64,000 nt of DNA from Closterium sp. NIES-65 (lineage: Eukaryota; Streptophyta; Zygnematophyceae; Desmidiales; Closteriaceae), in NCBI GenBank assembly GCA_948144175.1, contig CANXME010002523.1, positions 124,001 to 188,000 of the forward strand, read 5' to 3'. This document shows positions 33,259 through 44,405 of this stretch, one piece after another (positions within the stretch are counted from its first letter, which is position 1; each line of letters starts with the position of its first letter). The notes beneath the pieces are model-generated. The model made no database searches. It was not told where the DNA came from and worked only from the letters and a program-made list of their open reading frames with translations. The position numbers and the translations under genes were made by a program.

Positions 33259-33508
33259 CGGGTATATGGGCCAACTAAAAGCGGTGAAGATGACACACCC
33301 TACGTAATCGCAAACGCCTAAGCGACCAGGGATTTAGATGAAGTACAGGCAAGGGGTTTAGGGGATGAGGCATGGGTGTACAGACACATATCTACATCCT
33401 TACCGAAAGCAGGCCCCATGCCACCATGCGGCTCTTGAACTTGGTGAACACGACACCGCCCCTTTTGAAGGAGAGCTTGAACGCATAAGCAAACAACATC
33501 CATGAGTC
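32938..33508 (-). pseudogene. unknown gene beside the transposon right end, 5'-truncated
   Basis: Two exons on - join in phase. Exon about 33508-33404 reads WMLFAYAFKLSFKRGGVVF and RMVAWGLLS with donor GTAAGG; exon 33168-32938 (acceptor TTCCGCAG) reads DKRRKRIPAQPEQNRPDYFE, VEWRIPNDPAQRAFVVPNKF and ends in AIAGPSIA before TAG. I do not recognise the family. It is cut at its 5' end by copia G. Its stop lies some 355 bp from the transposon terminus, as the transposase stop does from the other terminus, so it may be a second gene of the same transposon; a host gene is also possible. Confidence 0.5.
33226..33256. repeat. poly-G run
   Basis: About 30 consecutive G in the intron of the gene above. 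Lengths of such runs are unreliable in assemblies. Confidence 0.95.
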
Positions 33509-33511
33509 AAC

Positions 33512-34935
33512 ATCGTCGAGTCAAGTGGTTGTTTCGTGTGAAACAGCTCCCAGACGAGGCCCCGGTGTTGAAAGCGCGTTACGTAGCCAAGGGTTTCACC
33601 CAGCAGCAGTACCACGACTTCTTCAAGACTTTCTCCTCCACAACTAAACCTCCCACTATTCGCACGCTTATGGATGTCGCAGCACGAGAAGAATTTGAGA
33701 TCAAATCCATGGATGCCTCATCAACTTTCCTACAAGGACGCCTCAAGGAGACAGTGTTCATGGACAAACCTGAAGGCTTCCCAGGAGAATTCCCTCCCAA
33801 CACTGTCTAGAAGCTGAATCGCCCCGTCTACGGCCTTAAGCAAGCCCCTCGCGAATGGCACAACAAGGTGAAAGACGTCCTTCTCTCCCTGGACTTCCAC
33901 CCCTCGTCTGCTGACCCGACTCTCTTCATTCGCCGTCACTCTGAGCCATTCTACATCCTTGTCTACGTCGATGACTTCATCCTCGTTGCCAAGGACTCGG
34001 CCCAGATGACCTCTGTCCTGGCGGCCCTGAGGAAGGCCCTCCAGATGAAAGACCTCGGTGATTTCAAGCACTTCCTGGGGATGGAGATCACACGTGATCG
34101 CAAGGCTCGCACCATTTCCCTCTCCTAGGAGTTCTACATCAACAATATGCTCAAGCGGTTTGCGATGGAGCTGTGCACACCTGTTGCCACACCGCTGCCA
34201 CTGCAACACCTCCTCACGGCCCCAGCTGTACCCACACCAGAGGCCTGCTTTGAGCCATACCCGGAGCTTGTTGGGTCCCTCATGTACGCCATGATGTGCA
34301 CCCGGCCTGACTTGGCATATCCCGTCAGTGTCCTCTTTCGCTACGTGGCCCCTGGGCGCTTTACTGATCTTCACTGGAAGGCAGCGAAGCGGGTACTGCG
34401 TTATCTCCAGGGCACCAAGTCTCACGTTCTCACACCCGGTGGGCTCTCCCCTCCTCGGCTAGAAGGTTACACCGACTCCTCTTGGGCCGATGACCAGACC
34501 GACCGACGCTCCTTTCAAGGGTACTGCTTCACCCTTGGGAGCGGAATTGTCAGTTGGCGCTCCACCAGGTTGTCAGCAGTCTCCCTCTCCTCCTGTGAGG
34601 CAGAGCTCTTCGCTGGCACCATGGCTACTCAAGAGGCCCGATGGCTCACCTTCCTACTCCAGGAGCTTGGCTACCCTCAGCCCACCCCCACCCTCTGGTG
34701 TGACAACCAGAGTACTATCCACCTCTCCCAAGACCCTGTGTATCACACTCGCACCAAACACATCGAACTTTGGCAATTTCTTCATCCGTGACCTTGTCCA
34801 GCGGGAGCAGCTGAACGTGGAGTACGTTGCATCTGACTGCAACCTGGCTGATCTGTTCACGAAGCCCCTTGGGAAAGTTCCTCACCACCGTCTCCTTGGC
34901 GCCATGGGGCTCTGTGCTCCACCTTCTCTGCCCTG
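33512..34935 (+). pseudogene. copia G reverse transcriptase and RNase H
   Basis: 5'-truncated copia pol on + from a family distinct from B. RT motifs: VKWLFRVKQLPDEAPVLKAR, KSMDASSTFLQ, RPVYGLKQAPREW and the active site LVYVDDFILVAKD. RNase H: GYTDSSWADDQTDRRSFQ, SSCEAELFAGTMATQE, WCDNQSTIHLSQ, NLADLFTKPLGK. Stops occur after FPPNTV (33808) and after RTISLS (34126), and a frameshift lies near 34775. It is dead. The stop at 34933 is followed by a polypurine tract and LTR. Confidence 0.9.
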
Positions 34936-34950
34936 AGTTCGATTGACGCC

Positions 34951-34960
34951 TATGGGGGGG
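34951..34960 (+). promoter_or_regulatory. polypurine tract of copia G
   Basis: TATGGGGGGG directly before the LTR start, resembling the CTATGGGGG tract of copia F. Confidence 0.7.
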
Positions 34961-35250
34961 TATTAGTGTTAGCCCTCAATCTCACACTTTGTACTTTGTA
35001 TTTTCTATATCCTAGAGTAGTGTAGTTTGCACTTTATGAGTGGTTGGGTGTACACCTACATCCCAACCAAACCCAAATGTAATCTCCAAGCAATCTCCAA
35101 CCCACCAATTGGAGATTGCCTTGGGATTACCCCCAATCCCTGGGGATTGCCCCCGATTCCCTTCTCCATCCATTCCCTACCCTTCTTGGATGTACTTAAA
35201 GAGCTTCAAGCTCATTACTAATGCATCGCTTCTAAGCCTAAGTTCTGACA
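34961..35250 (+). repeat. 3' LTR of copia G
   Basis: A 290-bp segment from TATTAGTGTTAGCC (a mutated TG start) to AGTTCTGACA. It aligns over its length with the solo LTR at 47245-47503, sharing CCCACCAATTG, TCTCCATCCATTCCC and AATTAAAGAGC-type blocks. Confidence 0.82.
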
Positions 35251-35417
35251 CCTACCACTCCAATCTTGCTGCACACATCGTTTTTTGACTCTACCATTTT
35301 CAGGTTCCCACCATACCGGTGCTAAACTGGTGGTGGTTGCACCCCCCCACAACCCCATCTAAGGGTTTTTTTCTTTTGTCAAAAGAAAGCAACTTTCCAA
35401 AGACCAATTTCCTCGCA

Positions 35418-35665
35418 ACATCTCTCAACACCTCTAGCCTTTGCAACCCTCGAAACCCCCCCAAACATCTCTCAACACCTCTAGCCTTTCCAAACATCTC
35501 TCAACACCTCTAGCCTTTCCAAACATCTCTCAACACCTCTAGCCTTTCCAAACATCTCTCAACACCTCTAGCCTTTCCAAACATCTCTCAACACCTCTAG
35601 CCTTTCCAAACATCTCTCAACACCTCTAGCCTTTCCAAACATCTCTCAATACCTCTAGCCTTTGC
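35418..35665. repeat. 29-bp minisatellite
   Basis: Seven uninterrupted copies of a 29-bp unit starting AAACATCTCTCAACACC at 35463, 35492, 35521, 35550, 35579, 35608 and 35637, with diverged copies on both sides. No spacers separate the units. Confidence 0.93.
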
Positions 35666-35913
35666 AACCCCCAAAACCCCCCCATTCTCCCCATCCCTCC
35701 CATCCTCCCAAACCTGTCCCATTCTCCAGTGTTTCCATCTTCCGCAGCATCCCATTTTCCATTTCCCAACCACCTATCCCCAATCCCATTGTCTGTCTTC
35801 ATCCCGTTTATCTGATTCTTAGGTTCCCACGTTTTCCTTACCACAACTCTCCTTTTCTCTCATTCTTTTTATGCCATGTGTCTTTCCCTCATTGGCTGCT
35901 CACCAGCAAGGAT

Positions 35914-36086
35914 ATGGCCAAGGTGGCAGCAGCGCTGCAGAAGCTGACAAGGGACGCCGACCGGGCTGTAGCGGCGCTACAGCCAAGGCCCACAGAGGAC
36001 GAGAGAAGCCGCCGACGGGGGCTGCATGCCAGCCTGGCAGAGACGTGTGGCGGGCTGCGATTGGTCTCTGATTCCTACTACAATGA
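35914..36086 (+). CDS. possible first exon of an unknown gene
   Basis: Opens with ATGGCCAAGG, a good plant-like start context, and encodes MAKVAAALQKLTRDADRAV.. RRRGLHASLAETCGG..SYYN, a basic, helix-prone sequence. It closes at GA/GTAAGC, a consensus donor. No downstream exon was identified. I do not recognise the family; it could also be part of an unrecognised element. Confidence 0.35.
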
Positions 36087-37020
36087 GTAAGCAGTTCCCT
36101 TTTGCCGGCCTCAAAAGTGGCTTTTGTCTACCATTCTGGCCATCTTTGGATTGGAATCCCATAGATGCTGAAAGAAGTGCAAAGCCTGTTGCAAAGCTGC
36201 AGAATTCTGCAGGGGTATTTCTGACTCTATTTTCTGCTCCTGTGTACCCCACCCATAGGTTTTCTTCGAAGCATGATGAATCATGAAACATCCCCACTTC
36301 TTCCTCCCTCTGTGATCCTGTATACCCCATCCATAGGCTTCGTTTGAAACAACAGCTGGTTGCCGCCATCACATGCAACACACCGTAAGCCATATCTGTT
36401 CTTACAGGCATGGTTGTGGCCATACACATGGTAAGGCGCATGTGTGCAACACCAGCAGCAGCTGGTTGCCGCCATCACATACAACACACCGTAAGCCAAA
36501 TCTATGATTGCAGACTTCCCTCACTTGCGACATGCATGCAGTGTGTCTAGACTGCCCTAGAAGGATTCTACACCTTACATGCATACAACACATCACAAGC
36601 CACTTGTGTGCCTGGTCTTGATACAGCAACACATGGTCGCTGTGTGCTGGCATCAGTCTACTTGCCAATTATACATCACTGCCAACTCCCACCACGGCAA
36701 ACCCCTCTTATTGCAAAGCTTTTGGAAGATTGTCACCGGCTTGCCTTTCACGTGACCACTTCTCTCATTTGCCCCTCCTATTTTTTTCCGACTTCCCACT
36801 CCGTCCACCACTCTCCAAACCACCTATCACTCTTGAGTCGACTCAAAAGTCACCTCACCAACCCACCTATCACTCTACCTGTTTCTCACCCCGATCCAAA
36901 CCACCCTCTGGCCAGTCAGTGGCCTCTGGTGATCTCTCCTCTTCCCTGTCCTCTCATGCCATGCCATGGCCCATCAATGGATATCCACGCCATCCCACTC
37001 ATCCCATGCCATGCTCGCCC
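36087..37020. repeat. intergenic sequence with short direct repeats
   Basis: Holds two copies of CAGCTGGTTGCCGCCATCACA followed by CAACACACCGTAAGCCA (36353 and 36467) and other short repeats, ending in a C/T-rich stretch (36760-36960). No gene recognised. Confidence 0.5.
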
Positions 37021-37025
37021 ATATT

Positions 37026-37265
37026 ACCAGCTCGAGTGACATTGCGGCTATCCTTGCAGTCTTAGAAGATGAGCCTTGCATCGACTCTTCACAAGGTGCG
37101 TTGGCTGTACTATTTTTGGTCTTAAAAAAACAAGCACGTCGTACAGACCTTATTTCTGTTCTTTCACAAGTTGACCACTCTTTCCAACCGTCCGAGTGAC
37201 ATGGCTGCCATCCTCTCAGCCTTGGAAGATGGGCCTTGCGTCGACTCTCCACAAGGTGGGCTCGT
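37026..37265 (+). repeat. repeated exon-like unit, copies 1 and 2
   Basis: Two units (37026-37104 and 37189-37255) each carry AGTGACATGGCTGCCATCC-like sequence and a CGACTCTCCACAAGGTG end, encoding (S)DMAAILSALEDGPCVDSPQ-type peptides. Each ends CACAAG/GTG, a possible donor. A third copy at 37745-37895 is split. Whether they are real exons is unknown. Confidence 0.5.
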
Positions 37266-37330
37266 TAGTGTAGCAAAACGCATCTGCATTGTACCGAGTA
37301 TATATGTGTGCACTATCATAAGCCCCACTT

Positions 37331-37749
37331 CAAAAGTAAGGACACTGGGGGTAGCCATGACTGCACTGGCCTAGTGGGGAGTGAGCTTACCAGCCCGAGG
37401 AAGGAGGGCCGGGGCGCACTGGTAGGAACAGCAGCGGCTCGACAGTAGGGCGGCTCGGCGGCAGGGCGGCTCGGCTGCTGGGCGGCTCGGCTGCTGGGCG
37501 GCTCGGCGGCTCGGCTGCTGGGCGGCTCGGCTGCTGGGTGGCTCGGCTGCTGGGCGGCTGGGCTGCTGGGCGGCTCGGCTGCTCGGCAGGTGGGCGGCTC
37601 GGCTGCTGGGCTGCTCGGTGGCTCGGTCCTGGGCGGCTGAGCGGTGACAGGGCCGCTAGGGGAGGGCGACGGGGCCGCAGGTGACGGCGACGGGGCCGCA
37701 GGTGGCGGCTATGGGGCCGCAGGAGCGGCTATAGCATATATGCCTGACA
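37331..37749 (-). mobile_element. copia leader relic H
   Basis: On - it contains the gag start MATPSVLTF (37358 down), then the GGCGGCTCGGCTGCTGG leader repeat of copia B (37359-37700), and ends at 37749 with TGTCAGGCATATATG, the first 15 bp of the family LTR. So it is a fragment made of an LTR tip, leader and nine gag codons, with the rest of the LTR and primer site lost. Confidence 0.8.
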
Positions 37750-37895
37750 CTTGCAGTCTCGCATTGACTCTCTACAAGGTGGATCCATTGCCATACTCGT
37801 TAAAAAACATCCCATTTCCGAAGTTATTATAAGTTACTTCAGTCTTTCCATCAGTCCGACTGACATGGCTGCTATCTTTGCAGTCTTGGGGTAGC
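37745..37895 (+). repeat. repeated exon-like unit, copy 3
   Basis: Contains GCATTGACTCTCTACAAGGTGG and, about 90 bp later, CCGACTGACATGGCTGCTATC, matching the two units upstream. Copia relic H lies between copies 2 and 3. Confidence 0.45.
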
Positions 37896-38039
37896 TAAGA
37901 AGCGTCGTCGTATGTAAAACTACAGGGTTTAGGGACAGGCGTGGGGATCAGAATTGGGAACCTAAATTTCTTCCCATGTCCTTTCGATGCTTATGTTGCT
38001 TCATGTAGTGGAGAAGTTTTTTGCCCTCATGCGAGCTAC

Positions 38040-38225
38040 AGCTACAGGAGCTTGAGTGCCATGTTTGGGCAGGTTACGGAACTTGAGAGCCTTATTAGGG
38101 CAGAATACAGAGCTTGGTGCTATATCAGGGCAGATTATGGAGCTTGAGAGCCGTATCAGGGCAGAAGTGCAATATCATGGCAGATTGCGGAGCTTGAGTG
38201 CTGTACCAAGTGCCATTCCAGGGCG
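38040..38225. repeat. degenerate GAGCTTGAG/CAGGGCAGA repeat
   Basis: Irregular copies of GGAGCTTGAGTGC and ATCAGGGCAGATTA repeated every 30-55 bp. No coding signal. Confidence 0.6.
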
Positions 38226-40157
38226 AATGTGTTGAAGCAAATGCAGAGGTGTTGCTAATGAAATCAGGTCGATTACGACACCAGGCACATTCCAGATAGA
38301 CATTAGCTATGAATCAAACCTTTGTGTGATGTGATTCGACCTGAAACGGTTTGGTTAGCAAAATTTGACGCGCTGGTTGGATGGGGACGATTCAGCTCAT
38401 TCTCGAATCGCATTCCAGTGTGTATCACCTAGTGACAAACGGGAACTAAGAAATTTCATTGAAACCATTAAACCGAAAATATCTTCACTTCGTATTTGAG
38501 ATCAAGATAATTTGAGTCATTTCTACAATAGTTTGAATTTTTATTGATAAATGATTAGAGTTTCGTTACAGGGTGTCAACAATAACGAGACTTCCAGATT
38601 TTGTTGCGACGAATCAGATGAGGGCAGCCACTCAGTTCGCTCACAAGCAGGTGACTTGTTCCTAGCGATGGCGATAATTGTCCTCCACCGCCCATAGCCT
38701 TATTCCGAGCCTGCGTGGTTTGCTTACTGACACACAGGCCGTGAAACGCGCTTTGTCAGACCTGCAAAGGATGTGTGAGGAGGAGCAAAACAGATCCCCC
38801 CAGTGGAGCTGCCATGCCAAGAAGGAATGCGGGGGCGGATATGGCTCAGCCGGCTGGCTGGCGCTTCTTCAAGTAGTTTCTACGCCGCGAAGGATCCCAA
38901 AAGAATTTCGGAGAGGCATTATTTTTCTTCTCAAAAGTTAGCGTACAAAAGGGATCTCACCTCGCGTCTGTTAGTAAGCATGGCATCATCAAGACGATAC
39001 ACCCAGTTTGAATATGGAAGATTCGCCCAAAAAATTAAAATTGGCATGGAAACGCCACTTGGCACTGCCACAATGCAACTGACTACTACAAGTAGTGCTG
39101 ATCCTCTTTTCAGTTACGTGACGGCACGAGCGCCACGTGTTCATGCGATGCCATCTAATACGTCTGTTCTTAGGTTTGGTTTCCATCATACCTTATTTTG
39201 GGACGAAGTGATGCTGTAGAGTCACTTCCACTGTCCCCAATCCAGCGACCCTTGTATGTGGTTCGCCGAGGAATCCCTGAAAAATCGACGATGAAACCCT
39301 AAGGACTCATCCCCTGAAGCGGATCGATTTGCTGGAAAATCGGTTTTGCGCGCTGGGTGTAGCACTGCAGCGTCGCAATCAACAAGGTAACTGCTTTTCG
39401 CCAATGTTCTTGAATGTACAGTAAAAATGTGCCCGCGATCCTTTCACCTACGCGGGTCCCGATCGATACAGCGAAGTGAAGTATCGATCTTGAAATTGGA
39501 TGGCGCGGTGTTCAATATCGCGCCACGAGTGACAGTCACGATCGATCGTCTTCCCTTGTCGTCGCATAGTTGCTGAGCAACTTAGCGTACAGGGGGTTTG
39601 CCTGTGAGATTTTGTGCGCGACCACAGAGCTGTTGTCGCAGATTGGGTGTACCACAAAACCAGATCCTGCCTTACCAAACCCGTTGGTGCGGTTCGGCAG
39701 AACCTCGGCCGAGCCACTTCACGTGATGCGTCCTAAACAGTGCTTGCGATGTATCTGCAACCTAACCCTAAACAATCCCACCCATACCTCGGCAATGCTT
39801 ATAGTACACCTGTTCTTTGATATCTTCACTACTCTTAATTTCACACCGCGCTTCGGTGTCACTTCGGGGTCCTCAGCCCAGCTTTGTTGGGAGACGAGCT
39901 GCCATTTCGCAATGGCTGGAAAAATTTCCTGAGATCGTCGTGCACTTTTTGTCCATGTCAGCAGTAGACTTTGCGGCTCGAGTGTGGGGACTTTTTTCCT
40001 CCGTCTATTTTCATGCCCTCTCAGGCAAGCGACTCGGGAATGTCACCCCGTGAAGATATTGGAGAACAGGTGTAATGCTCAAATTTTGTTCCCCACATCA
40101 CCAAAATGTTGCTGACCTAAACCTGGCCCGTACCCTGACCCCATTGTGGCCCAAAAC
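38226..40157. other. intergenic region, no gene recognised
   Basis: About 1.9 kb. Short ORFs (for example 38678-38941 and 38803-39219 on +) have no motif I recognise and no clear exon borders. It may hold an old repeat or a fast-evolving gene. Confidence 0.4.
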
Positions 40158-40160
40158 TAA

Positions 40161-40729
40161 GAGCGTGGTACACCCAAGCAAAGATCGCTGCATTTTGAGG
40201 GTCACGTCGGCGATCCTTGCAAACAGTGTCCCACCTACTACAGTACAGTGATCACTGTGTCAGGTGGTGTACCAACAGAGGTGGGATCAGGAACATGCGT
40301 AGTCAATGCTACACAATCTCTGTGATGTCCGTAGGATCATCGTGACTGCCAATCTCTTGGTGATCTTTGCAACTCTGTACCAAAGACAGGGTGATCCTTG
40401 TTGACTAAAAACATTCCTTTCGCAATCAGGTCGCACATCTGAAAGGAAGTCGCATCAAATCAAAACATTTCGAAAATGAAAATCTCACCAATGAGGTTGT
40501 TTCGTCTCAGTATATTACACGGCCAGCATATGCACGCGAAGTATCAACGTTCGTGACTCGTTGCGATGTCGCCCGGTCGCAGAGGATCACCAATGCAAAA
40601 TTGGAGTGGTACATCAACGAGGGTCGTTATGTGCCCACAAAATTTGTTGTTTCGCTACCAATGATCCTACGATTGGGGTACGGTGATCTCAGCTAAGTGA
40701 TCCTTGATAATGCGTCGTGTACCCCGCTC
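40161..40729. mobile_element. Harbinger/Tourist-like MITE
   Basis: A 569-bp segment bounded by inverted ends GAGCGTGGTACAC and GTGTACCCCGCTC, with one mismatch, and flanked by TAA on both sides (40158-40160 and 40730-40732). A 3-bp TAA target duplication is characteristic of PIF/Harbinger elements. It has no transposase ORF, so it would need one in trans. Confidence 0.7.
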
Positions 40730-40732
40730 TAA

Positions 40733-41291
40733 CTTTATCAGTAACACCAAAGACTTGAGGTTCAGAAGTTATAGATCAGTAAGTTTTCTAATTCCAAAGT
40801 GACCTGAACCACAACTGACACAAAACTGCCCCGGATGTGACTATGCTTGTATAGAGATTTGGGGATGTAGGTTCGATACCTGTTGTTGGCGGTTCTGTCT
40901 CTTTTTTCCTTCTGAATCTGACTTTCGCGGATGCTCGCTGGGTGCATTATAACGAGCACAAAAAAGGCAGGAAAACAACAACAGGAAAAAAGACCTCTTT
41001 GAAGCAATCAAGGCTCTAGTGAGAGTCAATTGCCAATGCCCTTACCTCTGGTTTAACATGCGGCACATCAACCACTATGCTAAACATGTTCAAATGGATT
41101 GAGCAAAGTGAGTTTCACACATTTTGTGAGCGAGTTTTTGAGCGTTCCTCGGTAACCACAGCAGGCACGGGTAGCAGCAGCGTTTCCTTGCAAGCTGACT
41201 GCCCCTGACGTAGCTCAGGTTGCAAGTACATCCATAACCTTGTGCCTCGTTCTCTCTCGTTCTCCTCTCCTCTCCTGTCCCCGACCACCAG
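40733..41291. other. sequence upstream of the LRR receptor locus
   Basis: No gene recognised. The promoter and any signal-peptide exon of the receptor could lie here, but no element could be supported. Confidence 0.35.
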
Positions 41292-41355
41292 CGGCGTTTC
41301 TCGAGGACTGCCAGAAGGCATGGGGAAAGACGCTTCCAGGCTGGGAGAGGGAGGT
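41292..41355 (+). pseudogene. truncated duplicate of the LRR cap exon
   Basis: After CACCAG it reads CGGCGTTTCTCGAGGACTGC and encodes AFLEDCQKAWGKTLPGWERE, nearly the same as the functional cap exon 168 bp downstream. It lacks the second half with the Cys pair. The upstream pyrimidine tract is duplicated too. Confidence 0.7.
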
Positions 41356-42297
41356 GAAGACGGTCCAAATCTGGGTCGTGGGTGCTGACTGTTTCCTCAC
41401 CCTAGGACTCTTCTATGCCTCTGTCTCTCTCTCTCTCCCCTCCTGCCCCCAACTGCCAGCGGCGTTTCTTGAGGACTGCCAGAAGGCATGGGAAAAGACG
41501 CTCCTTGGCTGGGCCAGGGGTGCAACTTGTGGCACGATTGAAGGAGTCACCTGTGACTCTTCAGGCATGATTACCTCGATGTAAGCGTGCAATTACTTTG
41601 GACCTCACAATCTGCTTGTGTCTGCATACTTGCTTTTGATTGATGCCGGCTGCCTGCAGCAGAATTTGTGCCAAATATTCCCCGTTGTAGTGTCCGTTGG
41701 TATATACTCACCGGGTCAAAACGAGGTATGCATCTGGGGCGGAGTGGAGGCACTCAACCCTCACGTGTAAGCCTCACAGGCATTACACTCGTCCCCATTT
41801 GGTGCCAACATCCTCGTTGGCTCAAAACTTCAGGGAGTCGGCCCTCGCAAGGTCCTCAGCTTCGCTGGGCACTACGTCAACTTCACTGGTGAGCAGGCCA
41901 TTGGAGAACCTTCAGCTGGGTTACCACGTTCAAGTTCTCGCTACTAGTGGGAAAATGTGACCAGCCAAGAATTGAAACCCTAGGCTCTAATACCAGTATA
42001 ACGCCTTGCTACTGGGTCAAAACGAGGGGTAAATTGAGGCATAGCGGAGGCACTCAACATTTACATGTAGGCCCCACACGCGTTACAGCCCGTCTTCATC
42101 CAGTTTCCTTTCAACCCACACTCGTAACTCTTCCCTTCTTTCAACCCACCCACCCACCCCACCTCACATAGAGATTTGACAAGTACAACTCTTGATGGGT
42201 CTATCCCTAATAGCATTTCCTCGCTCACTTCATTGAAAACACTGTAAGAACCTTGCAGTGAAACGGTGAGGGTGTTTTTGTTTTCTTTTTTTTTGGT

Positions 42298-42374
<77 letters not shown>

Positions 42375-43906
42375 TTGTTTTTGTTTTTTTTGTGCCCATT
42401 CTTTCATGCCTTCTTTCAGTGCTAGTAGATTCTCAGCATTGAAAGGTATCCCATGAAGGAAGCCTATAGCGATATGGCCAGAGGGTGAATGGCCATTCCA
42501 ATAAATGACGACAAGAGAAGTGCAACACAAAAAACGTGTGGTTCATAAGGAAAAGGATAAACGTGATATGCTTCATTGCCTCTAACATTTTTTTTCCCCA
42601 AAATAGCAAGGAAGCTCTGCTGTTACCACCCAACCCTCCTCCTGCTGCTGCTGGTGAACTAGGCATTCCCTTAAACCCCTAAACCCTTCTACAGTAGTTC
42701 GATAAATTAACCCGCGGGCTGAACCCGCCTATGACCGTGGACTTGGCCGCGGAGTCTGAATTTCTGCCAATGTTTATGGTATAACAGTGCCATGGAGGCT
42801 TCTAAGGGCCAGCGCTGGTAAACCTATTGTCGACTACCCAAAACTAACATAGACTATGGAAAATCGTCTGCACCAACATATGTAAATAGTGTGTAAGGTA
42901 GCAATGCTGCAGGTGCTTCTAGACTAGGCTATTGGGGATGTGTTAGCTAAAAACGAGCTAAAAATTGAGCTCAGCTAGTGTTCAGTGACGACCTAAAAAA
43001 GTGTCAGAGAGGGATCTTTTCGACGGACACATTTCTGTTCGTCGGAGAGGCTAGATGAAAACGAACATTGTTCGGTTCTTCGCGGCTCGGCTAGCCGCGA
43101 CGAACCGAGCACGAACATCCACAAACATTTTTTTTGCAAAACAAAATCACCTGTCCGGCTCGTCTCAAACGAACCAAACAGGTGTTCGCCCGTTTGCTCA
43201 GGCGTAACTCCATGTCCACGGCATTAACATCGCCTTCTTCACTGTTTTATACAACCCCTTCCCCAGAGCCATGTCTAATTGTGGGCTCAAAGGGTCTATT
43301 CCAGCTGAAATTCTAAGCCTCGTTTCATTAAAGATCTTGTAAGCAGTGTGAGATATGCTGGTGTCGCAATTGTGGATTTACAGGGAGAGAGTGTGTTGCA
43401 TCTGTATCTGTATGAAAAGTGTTCAGAGCACTGACTGTATCCGTCCATCGTTGCTGTGTCCTTCATGCTCTTTTCGCCCAAGTTTCAAAGCCTGCGTGCA
43501 TCAGCCCTCGGATCGGACCAGTTAAACACTGTAGTATCAACATCTCTAATCATTGTGCTCACACCTTCCATCTATCCAATCACTACAATATGCATAGTCA
43601 TGGAGTTGCCACTCCCGAATTTCCTGTGTGTGGGACTAAACGCTCGTTCAGTTTTCTCTTGTATCCATGTCGTAAATGTTCCTCATAAGATCAAGAAAGT
43701 GATCAACAAAGTCATGGTCATGCCCTTTCTCCATTGAGATGAGTTGTCAATGAGTTGGGCAGTCTTTATGTCCGGTTTCCATCCCCTGTGGCCAGTAATG
43801 TGACAAATAATCAGCTCGCCGGACCCATTCCAGCCGCAATTGGAAAGCTCACCAATCTGAACGAACTGTAAGCTGCTTCAAGTTGGTGGTTGCTAGGATA
43901 GAGCTG

Positions 43907-43939
<33 letters not shown>

Positions 43940-44364
43940 GTCTCTGCCTTTGCCATTGTTTTACTGAGCAAGCAAGAAAACCTTTTGCATATCCCACCTT
44001 CCACTGCCCTTCTTGTGTGTTGGAGGGAGTACCGGTGCTAGGGCATTTCCTACACCCCCAACCCATTGATGATGGTTTGGTGCTCACAAGCTTCAGGATG
44101 GTGAGGTGCTGCTTGTTGTCTTCAGGTGATACCTCAGTACGGTGCCACCTGCCAATTTACCCAATGATGGTGAAATTGAGCAATGATGGTGAAATTTACC
44201 GAATTGTCAACACATCAATCTAACCTTCAACCTCAATGAGTACAGTGAAATGGTGAAGGGTTGCCTTTAATTTCACAGCACGGGGTTTTTTTGTGCGGCT
44301 GACATGACACACATTGTTGCAAATCGACGTAAACATGTGTCGGTTTTTTTTTTTTTTTTTTTTA

Positions 44365-44405
<41 letters not shown>

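Noticed and set aside
35418..35665. Regular 29-bp repeats as a CRISPR array
   Set aside because: Units are head-to-tail without spacers, and the genome is eukaryotic.
40862..40892. GGTTCGATACC as a tRNA B-box
   Set aside because: No acceptor stem, D-arm or anticodon arm could be folded around it.
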